A DNA stretch of 64,000 bases from Fasciola hepatica. Its lineage: Eukaryota; Platyhelminthes; Trematoda; Plagiorchiida; Fasciolidae. The position numbers and the translations under genes were made by a program. This document shows positions 35,023 to 46,841 of the stretch, piece by piece. Below the pieces are notes generated by a model, which worked only from the letters and a program-made list of their open reading frames with translations, was not told the DNA's origin and made no database searches. How positions within the stretch are numbered: the stretch's first letter is position 1; each line of letters begins with the position of its first letter. The stretch spans positions 3,734,501 to 3,798,500 of the forward strand of contig CANUEZ040000198.1 of the NCBI GenBank assembly GCA_948099385.1, given 5' to 3'.

Positions 35023-38000
35023 AACCTCGGTAGCTCACTATTGATCTTGTGTCGTTTTGGGAATCATTTGTTGTACTATTGGTGTATGAAAAGACAAAAT
35101 GTAAAAAGCGCATAACGGGTAAGCGGTGCTAAATGTGATTGTTTGGTAGGGAAAGGAGTTTTCATGTAAAACGTGCCTGCTCGAGTTCAGCATTGTTCCT
35201 GCCACATGTTTACTCTCCTGATCGAGGCTGACAGCTTGTTGCATGTCTGCTTCATTTCTCACTGGGACTGGTGTGTGATGAATTTCCACCAGAGCACACG
35301 TGACTGTTGAACTTATTCGATCCACAACATTCTCATTTCATATTTCCACAATACTCATCTGGCAGGAAAACCAAATAAGGGTTTCCCTAAAATACTACAA
35401 TCATTCCAATTTCTTAGAGATTCTTTTCTCGATAAAACATCATCATACACGAACAACATGTGAAGAAAACAAACAAGATCAAATCCAACGATTCCTTTTC
35501 CTTCCGCTTGACGACCAATATAGTTCGTCTTCAGTTTATTAGCAGTAAACATTTTCCCCGATTCTGTTTATCGGTTGTTCTGAAACTTAAACACGTATTT
35601 TTCGAATTATAAGCTCATTGATTCCTACAAAACTACAAATGGATAATGTATTTCTTTGCCATATATCAGTTCGTGTAATCAACTGTATATTATCTATATT
35701 ACCGGGTATCGACGAGAAGATTTATATGTACTGAGAGCATTATGTGAGCTCACATATTTTCATATTATATGCATGACCAATTCGGCGGTGGGACACCCAC
35801 AGCAATATCAAGTATTATCGACAATCTGACACTGAAACTTGTAGTGGAGAATTACACGTGGTCCCAGTAGGTCAAGTGTATCGAGCCGGAAGACAGTGAA
35901 TTGCTGTTTACTACAGAAACAACCGGCAGTCCAAAAATTCAAAGGACTGGTCTCCAATATGGTAATCAAATGTTGTAAACTACTCAACCATCACCAGCCA
36001 TTCAGAAAGCGCAATATTGTAAGAGGATTCTGGAACATAACGGTCCTCAAATCATTACAGTATGTGATAGTGTGTATGAAGTTTGGTAAAAAGCAGCGGG
36101 AATAACTGAGTTGCAAATCGTCAGGAATAGGAAGAGTACTGCGTTGAAACTACGCATTGATTACTCCTCATGACAATACAATAATAAAAGCTGAATGAAT
36201 TTTTACCATTTTCACAGTTTTCGTCTCAATGTTGCAGTTGTTATGGTTTCACTTGCAAACATCAATCACTTGAGAGTCATCAGGATTGGTTTGAAAGCTG
36301 TCATCGACCTGATCTTGTGTCCAATATAAGCCAAGTGTTGTATTATTGCGCCGCTGTTACTGTCAATATAAGTATCTTCCAGATGAATGCTCAAATTCAT
36401 TTCGCGGTATTTAGATATAAAACCTTAAGTACTCACTCACGATTCTTCTGTCCCTCAGATGGCCAATATATACAACCACTTTCTATCTCATATGTGACTA
36501 GCAGGGTGAAACCTCCCCAACTCCATTAGAGTAAAAGTGATTATCATAATTCCATAGTATGATGGCCCATTCAGATCAAACCTTACTGACCCACCGCAAT
36601 GATTTTCAGTAATCTGTTACTGAAGACTATGTGCGGTCATGTTTATTGTTGCCACCAACTTGGTCAGAACTAGACACTGTGTGAGCAAGTTTTATTAGCA
36701 ACGTTTCACACACAAATAACTGAACGTCCGAACTCACCAACACTGAAGCAAAACAGATTGTACTCATAATACCCTGCCGCACATAAATAATTAGGCACAG
36801 CCTTTGAGAGACAGGAAACACCGGGATGCACAAAACTGATACCTCGAACGGCAACGACACTCTTTATCACTACGGAATTCATGAACCGTCATCGCGAAAC
36901 AAAACGGAGAAATTGAGCATTTTTAGCGACGACCAGCACAAGCTTAATGAGGTCACCACTTTTACCGTTTATGTTGTATGTTTGGAAGATTTTACGGAAA
37001 ACTTCAAATGACCAGTCGGAAAGGCAAGAACACGATGGAAACTATTACCACGGAGTAAATCGAAAAATCCAGTTACAGGGCTACTACACTGTGTTTCAAA
37101 AAGAATAGTCTTATGGATGGAAATGGCGTGTTTAAAATGCAGAAGAAAGGTGAATTTCTATAAACATGACTACATTTGATGGAAAACGAATTCAATCCCA
37201 GCGTAATCTCAGGTTTTTGTCATTCCGGTTCTACCAAGGACACATTTATTTGAAAATAATAAACGCGCTGCTATCATAACATTTTATGAGTAACTGAATC
37301 ACATAGAGGTACAAAAATATATTTTATCGAAAATGTCAGCCCTGGAGTCATGTACAGGCATAGTTAGCAGGATCTCGATGCAGTGATTTAGCGGTTCGCA
37401 TGAATACATGTAAGTGAAGGCAGATAAGACAAACTGAAAGTATAATAACTAATGCATTCAGGATCGGCATCACAAAACAGCGTCAATCAGAAAACAGAAG
37501 TGTTACTCACAGGAAGTTCAATGCTGATTTTTTTTCTCTCGTTGATTATTCTCAGCAGTTCCCTTAATAAACTTCGGATGTTGGGAATTAGAAAACAAAT
37601 AAACAAAAATTTTCAATTTCGACTTCTCAAACTGTTTTTTTCCTAAACCGAAAAGGCCAACGCCGCGAGCAGAAGTCGAACAGGCAAGACTCCCGCACAG
37701 ATGATTACCCTTCTGAGCAGGTGCCGCCAAGTTTCTCAGAATTTTGCAGTTTTTCAACATTTACAACTCAAAGGTGACGAAATCATCCACTAATCACCAA
37801 GTGCCTGAAATCTGCCATCGAACACATAAGCGACGCAGTCAATATGGTCAGCATATTTACAACCAGGCAGATGCCAACAGCGTCAGTAAAATAGATGCTC
37901 TCTCCCCGTACCCAATCCAAATTTATCTATTGAATCGCATGGACATGTTCACCAGTCTGCATAGACAGAAATGGGAGACAAATATGTCACCAAATAAATG

Positions 38001-39469
38001 ATCAAATTCCGTTATGACCTCAAAAGATGACGGATGGCAAGTTCACACCAATGATGACATCTACGAAATCAAATGCAATCAGACCATGAATTGGGCCACG
38101 TATAACTAAACAGAAACAGTATGTAAGTCCATACAATTAGCGTAAATTCATGTGCAACATTACAAACACCAGATTATTCAGATATGCTGAGGCCCTTGTC
38201 ATTCCTGAGCATAAACCGAAACTGTACAAACTGTGCGTGAATGTCCTATCAGTTTAGTCCCACGTTGGTGAAACAATGTATCCCCCCCTCATTATTGTTG
38301 GCTCTTATCCCTTATTACTGACCTCAGTCTTATCTCGGTGTCAACAGTTCCTTCACTGATGATAAATAACCACACTGACCGCAGTATACTCGTTTACAGA
38401 TGCACGGCAATTGTAAAGGATGCATTGTAAAAGCCTGTTTTCGACTCCTTTATACAAAAGTTTAGTGGACAGTCATTGCTTTCTATTGAGGTGAAAGTTC
38501 GCCGGTAAATTTATGACAATTATTTTGTTGTTTGAGGTTCATGTTCTCACATGTTTGTGGATAAGCGCCATATACGAAATAGTAAATCTAATGAAGTTGT
38601 TATGCACACGCAGAGGAAATAAACCGAATAGACTTTGCATGTAATGGTCATCAAGTGGTAAGAGCATGTGGCCTAACAAGTTTGTTTAGAGTCCAACATT
38701 CCATTCGGAGCATGGATTCATTCAAAACTCTAAATTTTCATCTGAATTCCGATAATTCCTTGATTCTGTTTCAACAATAGGAGATGCGAACCAGGATTTT
38801 GCGATGAATTGCAACAAACCAAGATGCAAAGAACTAGAATATTTCAGAGGATACCTGGGCTTTCAACATTTTGTTCATAATAGCGGACGTTTCGCAACTG
38901 AAGCATCTATCAGCATCAGTGCAACCAGTGGATTTCCAAGTCATACAGTATCCCAACACCTGCCGCGTTTTGCTCTTATATTCACTTTTTTTATTTTTAC
39001 GCTGCTAGTTCCTACAAGAGGATGAGCCAAGACGGCTTGTGCATGTCCTCAGCAGTACGTACGCGGTGTGTGTTTAGATGAACTGTTTATCGGGGTTCCT
39101 TTGAATTATATCCAAAGTGACGTCCCTAGCGTTATCACTCTATCAATCCGTTCAACTTTTTCTCATGAAGGATTCCTTCACAGATGACCAACAGTATTGC
39201 TTCGTAAAATGACTCCTCATTTAGTATACACACTCAACTCACTAATAAAAACACAGCATCGTTGTTCCATACATGTTGGGAGTAATTAGTAGTGCACACC
39301 TGCCGAGTTCACTCTAGGAGTGGAAACAGAACCTGAGCAATCCGGGCTAACTCTCTCAACGATTTGATTCGCAACAACAACTTGTAAAAAACAACCATAT
39401 CCCATGCCTCTACGAAGATTCGTTAAGTAAGACTGCTATTAATACATGTTTTGAAACCTTTTAAATGAC
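35023..39469. other. Unassigned DNA between the 217-bp repeats and Gypsy copy 2
   Basis: No repeat family of the window, domain or convincing exon was found. Frames are 60-95 codons long with no motif (for example 37744-38001 and 38804-39025). Position by position it does not align by eye with 11.65-18.1 kb, the stretch that occupies the same place in the other block. Confidence 0.4.
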
Positions 39470-39639
39470 GCCGAACATGAAAATGGTCAAGTGTCTCAGT
39501 GAAGCTATGAAAACAGTGACAGAAAATTGCATCTCGTGCACTGAACTCCACCTACGTTCCACCTACAGCTTCCGTCATGGTAAGAAGGTTTGTACTTCCA
39601 AGGCTAGCCGCCAATCTAAATGAGCTGTCAGGAATGCCA

Positions 39640-39990
39640 CCTCATAGTATCCGGAAAGTGATGCTAATCCGGTATACACACTGGAGATTCCGAGTGAATC
39701 AAACCAATTCGTGTACAGATAAGTCCAGTTATACTGTGGCTTGAGACTTCGATTCATGTTCGATATCAGGAGCTGCTGGTCCATCACTCGGAAATCCGTA
39801 TTCGACCTCATTCAGTTCAGCGTTCCCATACAACACACTGATGTGCTCATTCACGTTGTGACTCGTCGTCGACTCCCACTGTTGCCCGAGACTACATTTT
39901 CTGGTTCGTTTGGAAAGTGAATGTATCATGATAAGTGTCCCGATTTCCATAGACAGTCCCTTGATTTTAGTTTGGAAGCCCCGCGTACAT
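39640..39990 (+). pseudogene. pol: Gypsy protease-region remnant (copy 2)
   Basis: This aligns with 18490-18800 of copy 1 (shared block CGGTATACACACTGGAGAT). The translated end resembles the C-terminal part of a Gypsy aspartic protease. No D-(S/T)-G active site could be read in any frame, so the domain name rests on its position between gag and RT. Confidence 0.4.
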
Positions 39991-40119
39991 TGAATCACTA
40001 GACAACAATTCGAAAGTCACTCAGTATTCCGGTGGATCAGGTTGTTCTCCAGCAGTTGATCGCACAATGCTCGAATAACGAAAGCGCCATGGCAGTTGAG
40101 CCCGCGAACTTGGGAGTGG

Positions 40120-40930
40120 GTGGTGATGCGGAGCTCCTGAAGCACTCAGTGTTGCCGTTTGGTCAGATCAAAGGTGTTCTGAAGGTGCTTTCCCAAATGG
40201 AACAAGATGGTGTCATTGTGTGTGTCTCCATCCACTTGAGTGACTCCGACTGTGTTGGCGATGATAAGTGATGGACAGACACTTCCAATTTGCAGTGACC
40301 ACCGACTGTCCTTGAACCCCTGTTCAAAAAGACGCGCGGCAACCACGATGGATCCGCAGAACTGCCAGAAATGCATGCTCGGCAGAAAGTGTATCTCATA
40401 AATTGATCTGGCTGATGCATGTTCAGAAATTCCACTGCACTCGGAATAGCAACTATAACCAACCATGAACAGTCCATGGCTTTTTCTCCAATATAATTCT
40501 TTGCCGTTCCGTATGCATTTGTCATCCAGGATATTTCAGGCCGCAATCGACAAGGTGATCCGCGGTATCCATGGGATGATGACATATCAGGATGGAAAGC
40601 TGATTTCTGGTTCCCCAAAGAACACTACTGCCGATTGTGACAGCTGCTGAGGAGATTTATGGAATAAAACGTATCGAAAAAGCGCAAATTTGTTTTCACC
40701 AAAACAGATTTCCTAGGCTTCGCTCTCATATCAAACGGATATCGACCCGATCCCGATAGTTCCAAACCAGTGATCGTCAACTAGTCACCAAAACATCACG
40801 AGAAATTACGATCGATTCCTGGATGCTCGCAGGGCTACTTCAGATTCATTCCCAATTCTTTGACGTGGGCCGAACCTTTTTTTCTGGCCCATTCATCCGA
40901 TGCAGAACAGCGAAACAAGCAATTTGGAAA
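40120..40930 (+). pseudogene. pol: Gypsy reverse transcriptase remnant (copy 2)
   Basis: The entry segment (SQMEQDGVIVCVS) lies at about 40190-40230. An open stretch at 40465-40650 gives LPFRMHLSSRIFQAAIDKV and then YQDG at 40585-40596, where functional Gypsy RTs have Y-x-D-D. It is followed by LISGS. After shifts come KTDFLGFALISNGYRPDP and the thumb with SIPGCSQGYFRFIPNS. The second catalytic aspartate of the YxDD box has become glycine, so the enzyme is dead even apart from the frameshifts. Confidence 0.85.
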
Positions 40931-41054
40931 GAAAAAAAGCACGTGGTCGTGTTTAGAATATCGTTCGCCGACCGATACTAACCTCATTCGCGCCGTCTGA
41001 GTGGACCACACGGATCACTGACTCGTCCAAATTGGCGATAGGTGCACATCGGAC

Positions 41055-41265
41055 TGAAGTTTACAATTGTCACCGACCACCAATCTAATCAGCTCTCATT
41101 TGATGCAGATAAATTCGTCTCCCATTCCAAGGCTGCTGTGACTCAACGACGAAGCATTAACTGAGCTGCCTAAAACTACGACGTCGTGCATCGATAAGGC
41201 AAAACCGTCATAAAGACGCATTTTCTGGCACAAATACCATTTCATTACTGCGACCGCTCTCATGT
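41055..41265 (+). pseudogene. pol: Gypsy RNase H remnant (copy 2)
   Basis: The frame reads LKFTIVTDHQSNQLSFDADK and, after two stops, NYDVVHR then GKTVIKTHFLA. These are the typical last RNase H motifs of Gypsy elements: T-D-H-x-(P/S)-L, then Y-x-x-x-Y-x-(P/H)-G-K leading to A-D-x-L-S-R. It would degrade the RNA strand of the cDNA hybrid. The aspartate of the final A-D motif has become histidine. Confidence 0.75.
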
Positions 41266-41475
41266 TCACGTCAAAATTGAGGGGGCAGAATAAAGGATGC
41301 TACTCTTCGGTGACTTCAGCGATCAGAAATGAGTGGCGACCCGGACTGAAGCGGAAATTTCTTCACTTTTTCGTACTGTGAGTGGAATTAAGTATCCAAT
41401 TCGATGGTGTCCAATGCTGAGGTGACCAACTTGAATTCCATTTCCATTTCACAAGTCGGGTTGGGTTCAACTGAT

Positions 41476-42340
41476 TTTAGGCCATTTTGGTGTAAATAAA
41501 ATGAAGCCACCGGCTTGACAGATTTTTCGGTAGCCGGAATTGGATGCAGACATTTGCACTTTGGCAATGAACCCGTGGTCCGACAGCAAGGGGTTCACTG
41601 ACTCATTGTTCAGATGTCCAGAATTGTTCCTCATTAGTTTGACAAACAACTCGTTAGTAATGCAGAATTAACGGAAGCACCTCAGCCGAGAAGCAACTCG
41701 TCGGGCACTGGTCACCGAAAATGGATCGTAGTTCTACGAGGCGGAGTTGAAAATTAGCTTGAGAAAATCGGATGTTGCCATTTGTGTACAGCGCCAAACC
41801 ACCCGTGCTCTAACGGTTCATCAGAAACCTTGGTGCGCTTCGTGAAAAGTGCCCTATCATCAGGGATTGCGAGAACGTTGCCCGACTTGGAGGTGTTCCT
41901 GGACAGTTTCCTGTTGCAATACCGAGACCCAGTGCACACGACCACCAGGGAGATTTCAACCGTTCTGTTCAGGTCCTGATAACTACGGTCATCGTTGACA
42001 TGTCTTGATTCCGGAAACCTCGCATTAGATCAGTAGCAACAAATTAACGTCGGAGATCAGTTGCAGATAACTTGCTCAATCGATGGTAGAGATTACGTAG
42101 GGGGGTGATGAATCGGTGCACCGGCGCCACATCAGTCAAATCCATTTCAAATGGTGACCGCCAACGTGGCCAATCACACTGCTGAGACGACCGAAGATCC
42201 AGATGGTGACCGTGTTGATGACTGGGATCCATTTATTCTTCCAACCAAAACGACGGCTATAGCCGCCGAGCCAAAGCCACCAGCTCGAGTTCGGAGATCA
42301 GTGCGACTGGAGATCCCAATAACGAGGAGCACCTGAAGGA
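41476..42340 (+). pseudogene. pol: Gypsy integrase remnant with C-terminal tail (copy 2)
   Basis: GHFGVNKMK and PELDADI mark the HHCC domain; the linker with the two cysteines and the first catalytic Asp is missing, as in copy 1. TENGS at about 41714-41727 stands where T-D-N-G is expected, so the second catalytic Asp is Glu. A 65-codon frame (41782-41979) holds APNHPCSNGSSETLVRFVKS with the third catalytic Glu at 41824-41826, about 35 residues after the previous one. VHRRHISQIHFKW and a basic RVRRSVRL end follow, as in Gypsy C-termini. Confidence 0.82.
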
Positions 42341-42352
42341 GGACAGATGGGA

Positions 42353-43139
42353 TGATTCAGTGAGCATCACACGTGATATGGCCAAGTATATTTCCATAGC
42401 TACGCTCGCGTTTATGTTCCTCAACCGATTAGGATTGCCGTGGACGGGTACAGGTAAGCCCACTCTGATTGATCAAATCCTAACCTGCTTGCTTCATCAT
42501 TTATACAAATCAGTTCTGGAATAGAGTTATCGTGCTATTTTGCAGCCTGGGCATTCTTGCCATTTTTGATTATGTGGTTTCGAGTGGGAGCTAATTTAAC
42601 ACAACCTACCAGCTTGTGCATAGCGAATATCATAAGAAAATGTAGCTCTCTTTCTTGTTTGACGTGAGAATAATCATTTATCTTGGCAATCATAATAGAG
42701 ATTTGTTGAAAATCAAGGTGTTGTTGAGTTCTACATGATGCAGAACTATGTGAATCAAGCGGCTTTGGTTCAGCATAAAAAGCCAAAGAGCTAAACGGGA
42801 TGGACTACTTAAGACGGCGATTTGATCATGACTGACAGGTCAATGGGAGACATCGGGTTCTAACCACTGTGCCCGAGGAGAAGACACTCCAGTGAATAAA
42901 CAAGGGAGAAACAATTCACCGATCTGAAAAGCTTCACTTGATGGACGTAGGAGTAGCGTACCCCGGTTTTATATCTACGACGAGAGATAACCGCACATCA
43001 TTGAACTGCTATCACCAAACTAATCTTGGAATCCTTCGACCCGAAAGATGTTATCCCTTCCACGTTTTGCTTTCTCTATTGGATGCATGGTGATTATGAC
43101 TGAATCCAAAGAGTGGATCGGTAACAAAGCACCATCGAA
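42353..43139. other. Possible 3' LTR region and unassigned DNA
   Basis: If the purine-rich stretch before 42352 is a polypurine tract, a 3' LTR would begin here with TGATTCAGTG. No 5' partner was found at 38.5-39.5 kb and copy 1 is truncated earlier, so the LTR cannot be confirmed. The remainder holds only short frames. Confidence 0.3.
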
Positions 43140-43482
43140 GACAAGGCCGAATACTTGCACAATCAGACCTCACGCAACAGACCAGAAGAAGTTCCTCCAC
43201 CGATTTCTTCGGCTATTTTCTTGTGTTTGGTAGCGCCCTACTATGTTCTGGTTCAAAGTTCCCAATTAAAAGTCCGTTCTCTCTTATGGGTAGTCGCCAA
43301 GATTGATATACCCGAAAATCTCCGTCAATTTCGGGAAGCAAAGTTCTTATTTATCTGGCCTTTACCTGTCTCATCCCAATTCTGAATAGATATGATTGGC
43401 CGAAATGAGTCGTAACCGTGAACTTCTAACTGTTGGTACCGGTAAAAAATAAGATACAAGAAAAAACAGAACCGATGTTCGC

Positions 43483-44150
43483 TGTGTCGTCGAAACACGC
43501 ATCAAATACCTTACTTCAGTGGTAACACTTTGCTCACCAGCTATGAACTGGGCTTCCCGTTTCACTCTTCGCACTCCGGGTCATTCGGTGTCTAGTGCTT
43601 GTGGTAAGGCTGGCGTTGATATCGTTCGCGGCATTAAGACTGAGCGTGCACTGCTCCACTGGATTCCAATGACCAGTCGTCTATGTGCTAAACGAGTGAA
43701 CGGTTCTATACATGAAAACAGCACGAGACTGAAGATTTCATGCCTGTTTGTCGTTTATGTGCATGCCCAAATGACTGCAACTCGTCTGAGGCTAAAGATG
43801 AATACTACCATGATTTGTATCCATTGTTCTTTAGCATGCGTTCAACGGACATCATGGATGTTGTTTGTGAATTCTGTGTTCAAGTTGGAAGCCTAGAAGA
43901 GACGAAGAGGAATAAAGGAAACCGTTTCGACATTTCAACCGATGGAACCGATAACGGTAACCGACTCATTCCACTATGTCCCTACCATGGACTTTTCCTA
44001 GCGAATACAAATTTCTGGCACAATAAGCTCCACCGAGTAACCTGGCACCCTGCTGCGTCTCCACATTTTTGCACTCAGATCAACCATATTGCTCTTAGTT
44101 TCGCCTGGCACGGATCAACTCTAAACTGCTGATCATTTTGGTCCCCATCT
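43483..44150 (+). pseudogene. RTE apurinic-type endonuclease remnant (copy B)
   Basis: VVETRIK (metal-site Glu) begins it, then ERALLHWIPM, then in another frame (43740-44132, 130 codons) VCEFCVQVG in place of G-D-x-N. After that come TDNGNRLIPLC, LANTNFWHN, VTWHPA and TQINHIAL. The last has Asn for the catalytic Asp of the D-H pair. Copy A keeps this Asp, so the two copies have lost different residues, consistent with independent decay. Confidence 0.8.
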
Positions 44151-44779
44151 GTTGCCAATATTCACATAGTTGTCTGTGTGAATTCGAATCTACCTCTCGA
44201 CGGTGGCCGGAGATATATCAAAGACGAAAATCCTCGCCGGCCACTGCTTGACGATGTTAAAGGATCTGCCTCAAACCAGAAATATTGTGAAAATCAAGAC
44301 TATCAATTCCTGTTTTGTTTCCCTGTACTCTCTCTGTTATAGTACATAATGGTACCCTAAATGATACTGCCCAGATAAAATTTGAGCTGCGTTCTATGCA
44401 ACTGTGATGTTCCTGCTCATCATTTGTTTTGTGCAGTGTTCAGTCTATTCAATCCATTTGATTTCACATGTGGCAACACTTAAAAGATTCGAACAATGAT
44501 TGCATCTGAAATGAAACTCATATGTAAGTTCTAAATCCTAACCGGCTGTCGACTGCATTGAATGTTACTTTAGTTCGTATTTGGCCCGAAACCATTTGGG
44601 CGATGCGAAGAAAACAATGTTTTTCTTTCATTCCATTTGCAGAAATGCATACAATCTCAAGAGAACATTGTCTTTTCCGGATCCCACCATCAGACTACCA
44701 CACGACAAGTTATAAATCATCATTTTGTAGCATTTCATCTTAGTCATTTTCACTGCTGCATACAGAACGGCCTCACTTG

Positions 44780-45248
44780 ACTTGAAAACCGATCCGTTCG
44801 TGAATTCATTCTTCAGCTGGAGACACAGGCAGCGGAGTGCGACTAGGGTTTGACATGGGAACATCAACTGTGCAATCGCTTGATTGTAGGAATCAACCTT
44901 CCAGTTTGGAACAGAGGATGCTGCTTGCAACTGATCAGACCCTTCATCACGTTAGCCGAATTCGTGGAAAGTATCGGGAAATAAATGCTGTTTCGGAGTC
45001 CACACTGTTCAATTCTTCCAAGAATCAAGCAGTTCGGCACACCCAAATTTGCCTCATTTTACCAGGCCGATACTGTGTCGTGGCAATCAGCTCCACTTGA
45101 GCGATCGATTCGTTCGAAATCTGGCCATAAAAGTTCCGATTTTGGCAAGTGTATTTCATATGGTCAGTGACGTCGTTGTTTCACATATCCCCGTCGACAA
45201 GCTATGTGTTTTGTCTGTGTTTAGTTTGGTCACATTGATAGTGCTTGT
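44780..45248 (+). pseudogene. gag: Gypsy gag remnant with CCHC zinc knuckle (nested fragment)
   Basis: RSVREFILQLETQAAECD and HQLCNRLIVGINLP match the capsid segment that in Gypsy Gag precedes the nucleocapsid. After a frameshift, CISYGQ begins the nucleocapsid. A near-perfect knuckle C-x2-C-x4-H-x4-C lies at 45207-45248 (CFVCV, stop, FGHIDSAC), interrupted only by an in-frame TAG. The knuckle would bind genomic RNA of the element. Confidence 0.75.
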
Positions 45249-45384
45249 AGCAGCAGCTCACCATATCGACAGACAATCCCCTCAACATCATCTGTCACTT
45301 CTTTACTTCCTACCAGATTGTCGACAAAAGCATTAGCCCACTTTTCAGAGAACGTTCCACATATTAACCACGAATGGCATATTT

Positions 45385-45650
45385 CACAGGCTAGACAACA
45401 CATTTTTTGTTGAAACCGGGAGTGTAGAATCCATCATTTCACCTAAAGCTATAAATCGCGTTTATCCCATCGATAAGAATAATCCTACCAGTGTGACTAT
45501 TCCAGGGATTACTGGATACAAGCTCCCATATTTCGGTTCTTGTATGGTTCTAATTCACCTACGTGACTCTGATCCTATTGAATGTAAGTTTTTGGATTCT
45601 GATTCTGGACTTCCACTTTTTGGTTTTAAAGTTGCTCGTGAATTGGCACT
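45385..45650 (+). pseudogene. pol: Gypsy aspartic protease remnant (nested fragment)
   Basis: The frame reads FFVETGSVESIIS, then GYKLPYFGSC, and ends near DSGLPLFGFK. This gives the active-site loop, the flap-side segment and the hydrophobic-G-x end of retropepsins. The catalytic D-T-G has become E-T-G, which should abolish activity. The frame itself is open across the domain. Confidence 0.78.
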
Positions 45651-45764
45651 CTCCTAATCTCTTCACCCGATTCATTGAATATACAACAGCTTCTTTCAAA
45701 ATGTCCTCAGGTTTCTGGTGGAATGCACATTCCTGAATCAAAGTTAGAGATATCTGGCCATCCC

Positions 45765-45925
45765 GTTTTTCCAAAGCGCAGAATAATTGCTTTTGGTTTG
45801 AGAGAACCTCTCCGTCAAGCAATGCAGTCTGTGTGAGCGAGGAATTACTGGCTATGTGGAGTCGTCTGACTGGGCCACACCAATTCCGTTAGAGGATCAC
45901 AACGGCCTGCCCACATCGAAAGAAC
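45765..45925 (+). pseudogene. pol: Gypsy RT N-terminal remnant (nested fragment)
   Basis: FGLREPLRQAMQSV and, after a shift, GYVESSDWATPIPLEDHNG match the first RT segment of Gypsy elements (the region before and through S-x-W-A-(T/S)-P-I). The rest of the RT and all of RNase H are deleted, since the integrase core starts within about 100 bases. Confidence 0.7.
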
Positions 45926-46010
45926 AGCTAATCACTAACAGCGGCTTTTACACAAGGTACGTTCAAGAAGTTCAAAGTGACTTCCTTGATCAGTGCTCCG
46001 CGAGGCGATG

Positions 46011-46317
46011 AAGCGGGTACATGGAGACTATTTTGGATCCTTCTTGGGTACGTGCTGCCCTCCTGTGATCATTGATGCTTTTTCCCGCTGATCAAAGGAA
46101 TATTGAACATCTTCACCTACTTCTGACTTCACACAGACTACGCTCAGAAAACGATTCAACAGAGGAGGAATTCTGTTTGTGCCAGTTACTGACAGTGGCA
46201 CCAATTCAGCTGCTTAACTCTCGGATAATTGGCTAAAAGTTCTTGGTTGGAAAGTAAAACACACTGCTCTTCGTCACCCGTAGTCTAATTGTCTAGCAGA
46301 GAACTTTGAATGAAATT
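46011..46317 (+). pseudogene. pol: Gypsy integrase catalytic core remnant with complete DDE triad (nested fragment)
   Basis: One continuous reading frame, interrupted only by stop codons, contains HGDYFGSFLG (first Asp, codon 46026-46028), VIIDAFS, and VTDSGTNSA (second Asp, 46191-46193). It also contains SNCLAENF (Glu, 46299-46301), separated from the second Asp by exactly 35 residues as in the D-D35-E family. Several in-frame stops make it non-functional. It ends at the insertion boundary, so the C-terminal domain is absent. Confidence 0.85.
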
Positions 46318-46841
46318 TGTTTTGTGATTCTTCATACATTATTCAAACCTGGTCTTGCCATTGACAGTCCATTAGATATCACAACTGTCCACCGAGTTAT
46401 GGACGCCCAGTATCCAGTTAAGTAGTGAACGAAGGTCCAGTGGGTTCTATTTGAGGCTGTTACGGCTGACCAAGATCCAACAACCAGCTACCCACAGAAG
46501 CAATGGATATCTGCATCCTTAGTTGAGCCGTGAGATGTTCGCAGAATGAATCCTCTCAATTCCAGATATGATGGAAGACAGAGGTGCCTTAACGCCAATT
46601 GATTCTGAGCCTGAGAAACGGCCGTGAATAGTAGTGGAGTGTGGAGGTGGAAAAAGCTGCAGCGATGAGCAGCTGCTGCAATCTTGTCCGTCTAAGCGAA
46701 AACACCTGCTCTCAAATTTTAGGCGTTATTGAACTGTTCTAAGAGACAAACGGCTCACTGATTCGAACTCAGGAGCGTCGTCTAGAATGTTGGGAGAAGG
46801 ATTTTCAGAGGCCATTTAATTGGCCTTTATCCCCGACAGGC

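Larger units (their letters stand above)
39470..42352 (+). mobile_element. Ty3/Gypsy LTR retrotransposon remnant, copy 2
   Basis: This is the more complete of the two related copies. On the + strand it holds a gag tail without knuckle, a protease region, RT, RNase H, integrase and a C-terminal tail, in the canonical Gypsy order. A purine-rich stretch at about 42335-42351 (AAGGAGGACAGATGGGA) followed by TG could be the polypurine tract and the start of a 3' LTR. No second LTR was found to confirm it. All domains have stops, frameshifts or changed catalytic residues. Confidence 0.85.
44658..46317 (+). mobile_element. Third Ty3/Gypsy fragment, nested in RTE copy B, without LTRs
   Basis: This holds pieces of gag, protease, RT start and integrase in correct order. 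It is only 1.66 kb long and has no LTR at either edge. Its left edge follows AATCT and its right edge follows AATTT, possibly a 5-bp target duplication with one change. The integrase reading frame runs to the right edge. Motif wording differs from copies 1 and 2 (for example TGSVESIIS in the protease), so it is another Gypsy family. Confidence 0.8.
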
